Of a stretch of 37,391 bases of DNA, positions 35,165 through 37,391 are shown piece after piece. Made by a program: the position numbers and the translations under genes. The notes under the pieces were generated by a model. The model ran no database searches. It saw only the letters and a list, made by a program, of their open reading frames with translations, and was not told the DNA's origin. Source of the DNA: Rhodospirillales bacterium (lineage in GTDB: Bacteria > Pseudomonadota > Alphaproteobacteria > Rhodospirillales > SHVU01); assembly GCA_009691105.1 (NCBI GenBank), contig SHVU01000018.1:1-37391 (forward strand), in the 5' to 3' direction. Numbering within the stretch: the first letter of the stretch is position 1; every line of letters starts with the position of its first letter.

Positions 35165-35785
35165 ATGGATTATGCGACGGTTAGGCGCGCCTATCGGCGC
35201 CACGCTCCCTATTACGATGCCGTGTTCGGCGCCTTTCTCGGGCGCGGTCGCCGCGTTGCGATCGACACGATCAACCGGCTCTCGCAGCGTCGTATCCTCG
35301 AGGTCGGTGTTGGCACCGGTGTTTCGTTGCCGCGCTATCGCCGCGATCTGCAGATCGTCGGCATCGACATCTCACCGGAGATGCTCGCCAAGGCGCGTCG
35401 CCGCGTCGAGGAGCATGGTCTCGCCAACGTCGAGGCGATCCACGAGATGGACGCCGAGAACATCACATTTGCCGACAGCTCTTTCGACGTCGTTGCCGCG
35501 ATGTATGTCGCGTCGGTCGTTCCGAACCCGCCCAAGCTGCTCAGCGAAATGATTCGCGTCTGCAAGCCGGGTGGCGATCTGATCGTCGTCAATCACTTCA
35601 TGGCGGAGGGCGGCATACGCGCCGCCGTCGAACGGCGTCTCGCGCCGTTGTCCGACATTCTCGGTTGGCGTCCGGATTTCGGTCTCGCCGCGTTCGTCGA
35701 CGGGCACAAGGCGCACGTCATCGAACACCGCCATACCGATCCCTTCGGGATGTTCACGCTCGTTCACTTCCGCTGCGTGAAGTAG
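35165..35785 (+). CDS. SAM-dependent methyltransferase, PmtA-like (phosphatidylethanolamine N-methyltransferase)
   Basis: A 206-residue class I methyltransferase. The N-terminus, VRRAYRRHAPYYDAVFGAFLGRGRRVAIDTINR, matches the Rhodobacter/Sinorhizobium-type PmtA pattern (YxxWAPxYDxxFG then GR). The SAM loop is ILEVGVGTGVSLPRY (motif I), then GIDISPEMLAKARRR (motif II), FDVVAAMYVASVVPNP and ICKPGG-like RVCKPGGDLIVVNHF. PmtA converts phosphatidylethanolamine to phosphatidylcholine in many alphaproteobacteria; a ubiquinone-type methyltransferase is the main alternative. An ATG at 35090 would add 25 residues without family similarity. The gene stands alone, convergent with tRNA-Thr. Confidence 0.85.
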   Translation: MDYATVRRAYRRHAPYYDAVFGAFLGRGRRVAIDTINRLSQRRILEVGVGTGVSLPRYRRDLQIVGIDISPEMLAKARRRVEEHGLANVEAIHEMDAENITFADSSFDVVAAMYVASVVPNPPKLLSEMIRVCKPGGDLIVVNHFMAEGGIRAAVERRLAPLSDILGWRPDFGLAAFVDGHKAHVIEHRHTDPFGMFTLVHFRCVK

Positions 35786-35834
35786 CCGCTTCGGCGGCGC
35801 AACCTGTCGCGAAGTTAGTCGGCCGTAGCGGGCG

Positions 35835-35909
35835 TGGTGCCGGCGGCAGGACTTGAACCCGCAACCTGCCGCTTACAAAGCGGATGCTCTACCATTGAGC
35901 TACGCCGGC
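35835..35909 (-). tRNA. tRNA-Thr (anticodon TGT)
   Basis: On the minus strand the acceptor stem GCCGGCG pairs with CGCCGGC. The D arm (GTAGCTCAATGGTAGAGC), anticodon loop TTTGTAA with TGT, and T arm around GGTTCAAGTCC are all present, and CCA is encoded. It reads ACA codons (Thr). It follows rlmB by 19 bases on the same strand and is probably on its transcript. Confidence 0.93.
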
Positions 35910-35928
35910 GATCGCTGACGATTCGAAA

Positions 35929-36774
35929 CTAGGCTCCGGTTTCGGTCGGAGCAAGCCGAGCGCGAGGCTCGGCCGATGTCGCGCTGCGGCGCGACCACTC
36001 ATGTAATGCGATCGCGGCGGCCGCGGACAGATTGAGGCTTTCGGCTGCCTCGACGATCGGGATCCGGGCCAGATGGTCGCAGGATTCCCGGGTGAGTCGA
36101 CGCAAGCCCGTGCCTTCGGATCCCAGCACCAACGCGACCTTGCCCCCCATGTCGACGCTATGAAGCGGCATTGAACCCTCGGCATCGAGCCCGACGACCC
36201 AATAGCCGGCCTCTTTAATGGCGTTCAGGGCCCGGACGAGATTCGTCACGGAGACCAAAGGCACGCGCTCAAGGGCTCCGGACGCCGCTTTAGCGAGGGA
36301 TCCGGTCGGTTCCGGCGCGTGATCCTTGGGAAACACCAGGGCCTGAGCGCCGAACGCCGCGGCCGAACGTATGACCGCGCCGACGTTTTGAGGGTCGTTG
36401 GGTTGATCGAGAACGACAAGGACCGCGGAGGTGGCGTCCTGCGTCTTGGTCAAAAGCTGATGGAGATCGCGGCCGGGCAAGTGGGCAGCCATCGCCGCTA
36501 CGCCCTGGGCGACGGCGCCTTCTGGCAAAAGGCGTTCGATTTCCGCTCGGGTTAGGACTTCGAGCCTTGGCCGTGCGATTTCAGGATAGGCTTCCGGAAG
36601 GATTTTTGAGCCTAACGTTTTCACGCTTTCCGACGTCGCGACGAGGCGCTGGATTCGACGTTCCGGGTTCGCCATCGCTGCTAAAACAGCATGGGTTCCA
36701 TAGAGCCAAACCCCTGACGCGGGGCCGTTTTCGGGGCGGCCGTCGGGCCGCCATCGGGACTTGCTCTTAGCCAT
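35929..36774 (-). CDS. rlmB: 23S rRNA (guanosine-2251-2'-O)-methyltransferase RlmB-type SPOUT protein
   Basis: A 281-residue TrmH-family enzyme with an N-terminal substrate-binding domain (VWLYGTHAVLAAMANPERRI) and a SPOUT knot. Knot motifs are LDQPNDPQNVGAVIRSAAAFG (motif 1), ALVLGSEGTGLRRL (motif 2) and IPIVEAAESLNLSAAAAIALHEW (motif 3). RlmB methylates a guanosine 2'-OH in the peptidyl-transferase region of 23S rRNA. The start at 36774 follows AGGGGG. It lies beside tRNA genes and tuf, a common arrangement in alphaproteobacteria. Confidence 0.92.
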   Translation of the reverse strand: MAKSKSRWRPDGRPENGPASGVWLYGTHAVLAAMANPERRIQRLVATSESVKTLGSKILPEAYPEIARPRLEVLTRAEIERLLPEGAVAQGVAAMAAHLPGRDLHQLLTKTQDATSAVLVVLDQPNDPQNVGAVIRSAAAFGAQALVFPKDHAPEPTGSLAKAASGALERVPLVSVTNLVRALNAIKEAGYWVVGLDAEGSMPLHSVDMGGKVALVLGSEGTGLRRLTRESCDHLARIPIVEAAESLNLSAAAAIALHEWSRRSATSAEPRARLAPTETGA

Positions 36775-36958
36775 GAACCCCCTTAGCATGCGCGACAGCA
36801 GGGTGTCTGCAACCGTCGCCGGCCGAGTTCTGGCCGGGGAGCTGGTGTTTGCACTTTTCGTTAGTAATTTGCCTGTTCGGCAGTCAGAAGAGTTGAGGAG
36901 GGTTTTTAGATTCGCTCCGCCGGTCGCATTGCTCTGGCGGCCCAGAGTGAATGTGCGC

Positions 36959-37043
36959 GGAGGGGTGCCCGAGCGGCTAAAGGGGACGGACTGTAAATCC
37001 GTTGGCTTTGCCTACGCTGGTTCGAATCCAGCCCCCTCCACCA
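36959..37043 (+). tRNA. tRNA-Tyr (anticodon GTA)
   Basis: Acceptor GGAGGGG pairs with CCCCTCC. The anticodon loop contains GTA (ACTGTAAAT), a long variable arm typical of tRNA-Tyr follows, then the T arm CTGGTTCGAATCCAG and an encoded CCA. It is the first gene of a tRNA-Tyr, tRNA-Gly, tuf cluster. Confidence 0.96.
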
Positions 37044-37106
37044 CTTGCACTTGGTGGGCTCGGAAAGCCGGAGCTAATCGACTGGAAGGGACGAACCGGC
37101 GACGGT

Positions 37107-37180
<74 letters not shown>

Positions 37181-37248
37181 CGCGCCGAAGCGAACTGAGG
37201 CTCGATACGACGTTTTTTTGGGATCCACTCGAAACGGAATTTGGAACG

Positions 37249-37391
37249 ATGGCGAAGGCGAAATTTGAGCGGACGAAGCCGCACTGCAACATTGGGACGA
37301 TTGGTCACGTTGACCATGGGAAGACGACGCTGACGGCGGCGATCACGAAGGTGATGGCGGCGGGCGGCGGGGCGGAGTTCATCCCGTTCGA
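37249..37391 (+). CDS. tuf: Elongation factor Tu, N-terminal part (cut by window edge)
   Basis: The first 47 codons read [20 protein letters not shown] and continue [28 protein letters not shown] is the EF-Tu P-loop that binds GTP; the protein delivers aminoacyl-tRNA to the ribosome. The gene continues beyond the window. A seven-T run at 37213-37219 lies between tRNA-Gly and the start; no clear hairpin precedes it. The tRNA-tuf order suggests co-transcription with the two tRNAs, followed by further translation genes outside the window. Confidence 0.96.
   Translation, partial: MAKAKFERTKPHCNIGTIGHVDHGKTTLTAAITKVMAAGGGAEFIPF

Noticed and set aside
36775-36958. Promoter for the tRNA-tuf cluster
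   Set aside because: An AT-rich patch is present (TTAGTAATTTG), but I could not find a -35/-10 pair with proper spacing.

Overview
The window is 37.4 kb of GC-rich, gene-dense chromosomal DNA. It looks like a free-living alphaproteobacterium, perhaps of the Rhodospirillales type. The grounds are an EipB (DUF1849) periplasmic protein, a PmtA-like phospholipid methyltransferase, a CtaA heme A synthase of the proteobacterial type, the xseB-ispA-dxs-tlyA isoprenoid cluster and a tRNA-Tyr/tRNA-Gly/tuf cluster. No insertion sequence, prophage, CRISPR array or plasmid hallmark was seen. No gene-free stretch exceeds 300 bases; the longest, 4824-5109, carries the predicted eipB promoter.

Layout. 1-5 kb: start of a short-chain dehydrogenase, a DUF898 membrane protein overlapping an M48 metalloprotease, aspS, and a small orphan gene. 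5-9.1 kb: eipB, a ROK sugar kinase, an unrecognised 249-residue protein, then a divergent sulfur pair (persulfide dioxygenase-rhodanese fusion and TusA). 9.1-14.6 kb, minus strand: an RND efflux adaptor and permease followed 18 bp later by a D-arginine dehydrogenase-like flavoprotein. 14.7-19.7 kb, plus strand: a histone-deacetylase-like amidohydrolase, then xseB, ispA, dxs and tlyA. 19.7-21.6 kb, minus strand: fabI-aroC, whose last stop codon interlocks with that of tlyA. 21.7-24.8 kb: a frameshifted YihY-type gene, a glycine-zipper lipoprotein, pdxH and a FieF-like metal exporter. 24.8-26.9 kb, minus strand: a degenerate GGDEF-like protein, cobA and a Nit amidase. 27-30.7 kb: ctaA, a CtpA-type protease lipoprotein, and a transglutaminase-like cysteine protease gene broken by two in-frame TAG codons. 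30.7-34.9 kb, minus strand: a tctCBA tricarboxylate transporter and an EamA exporter. 35.2-37.4 kb: a PmtA-like methyltransferase, tRNA-Thr, rlmB, tRNA-Tyr, tRNA-Gly and the start of tuf.

Most genes are ordinary housekeeping or envelope functions. The most unusual signals are local. They are the double-amber protease gene, a 12-G run three bases upstream of the GGDEF-like gene, a one-base frameshift in the YihY gene, perfect 8-bp inverted repeats ending 11-12 bases before the starts of eipB, tusA and the deacetylase gene, and an RND efflux operon that includes a D-amino-acid dehydrogenase. I did not find a clear new multi-gene defence or mobile system.
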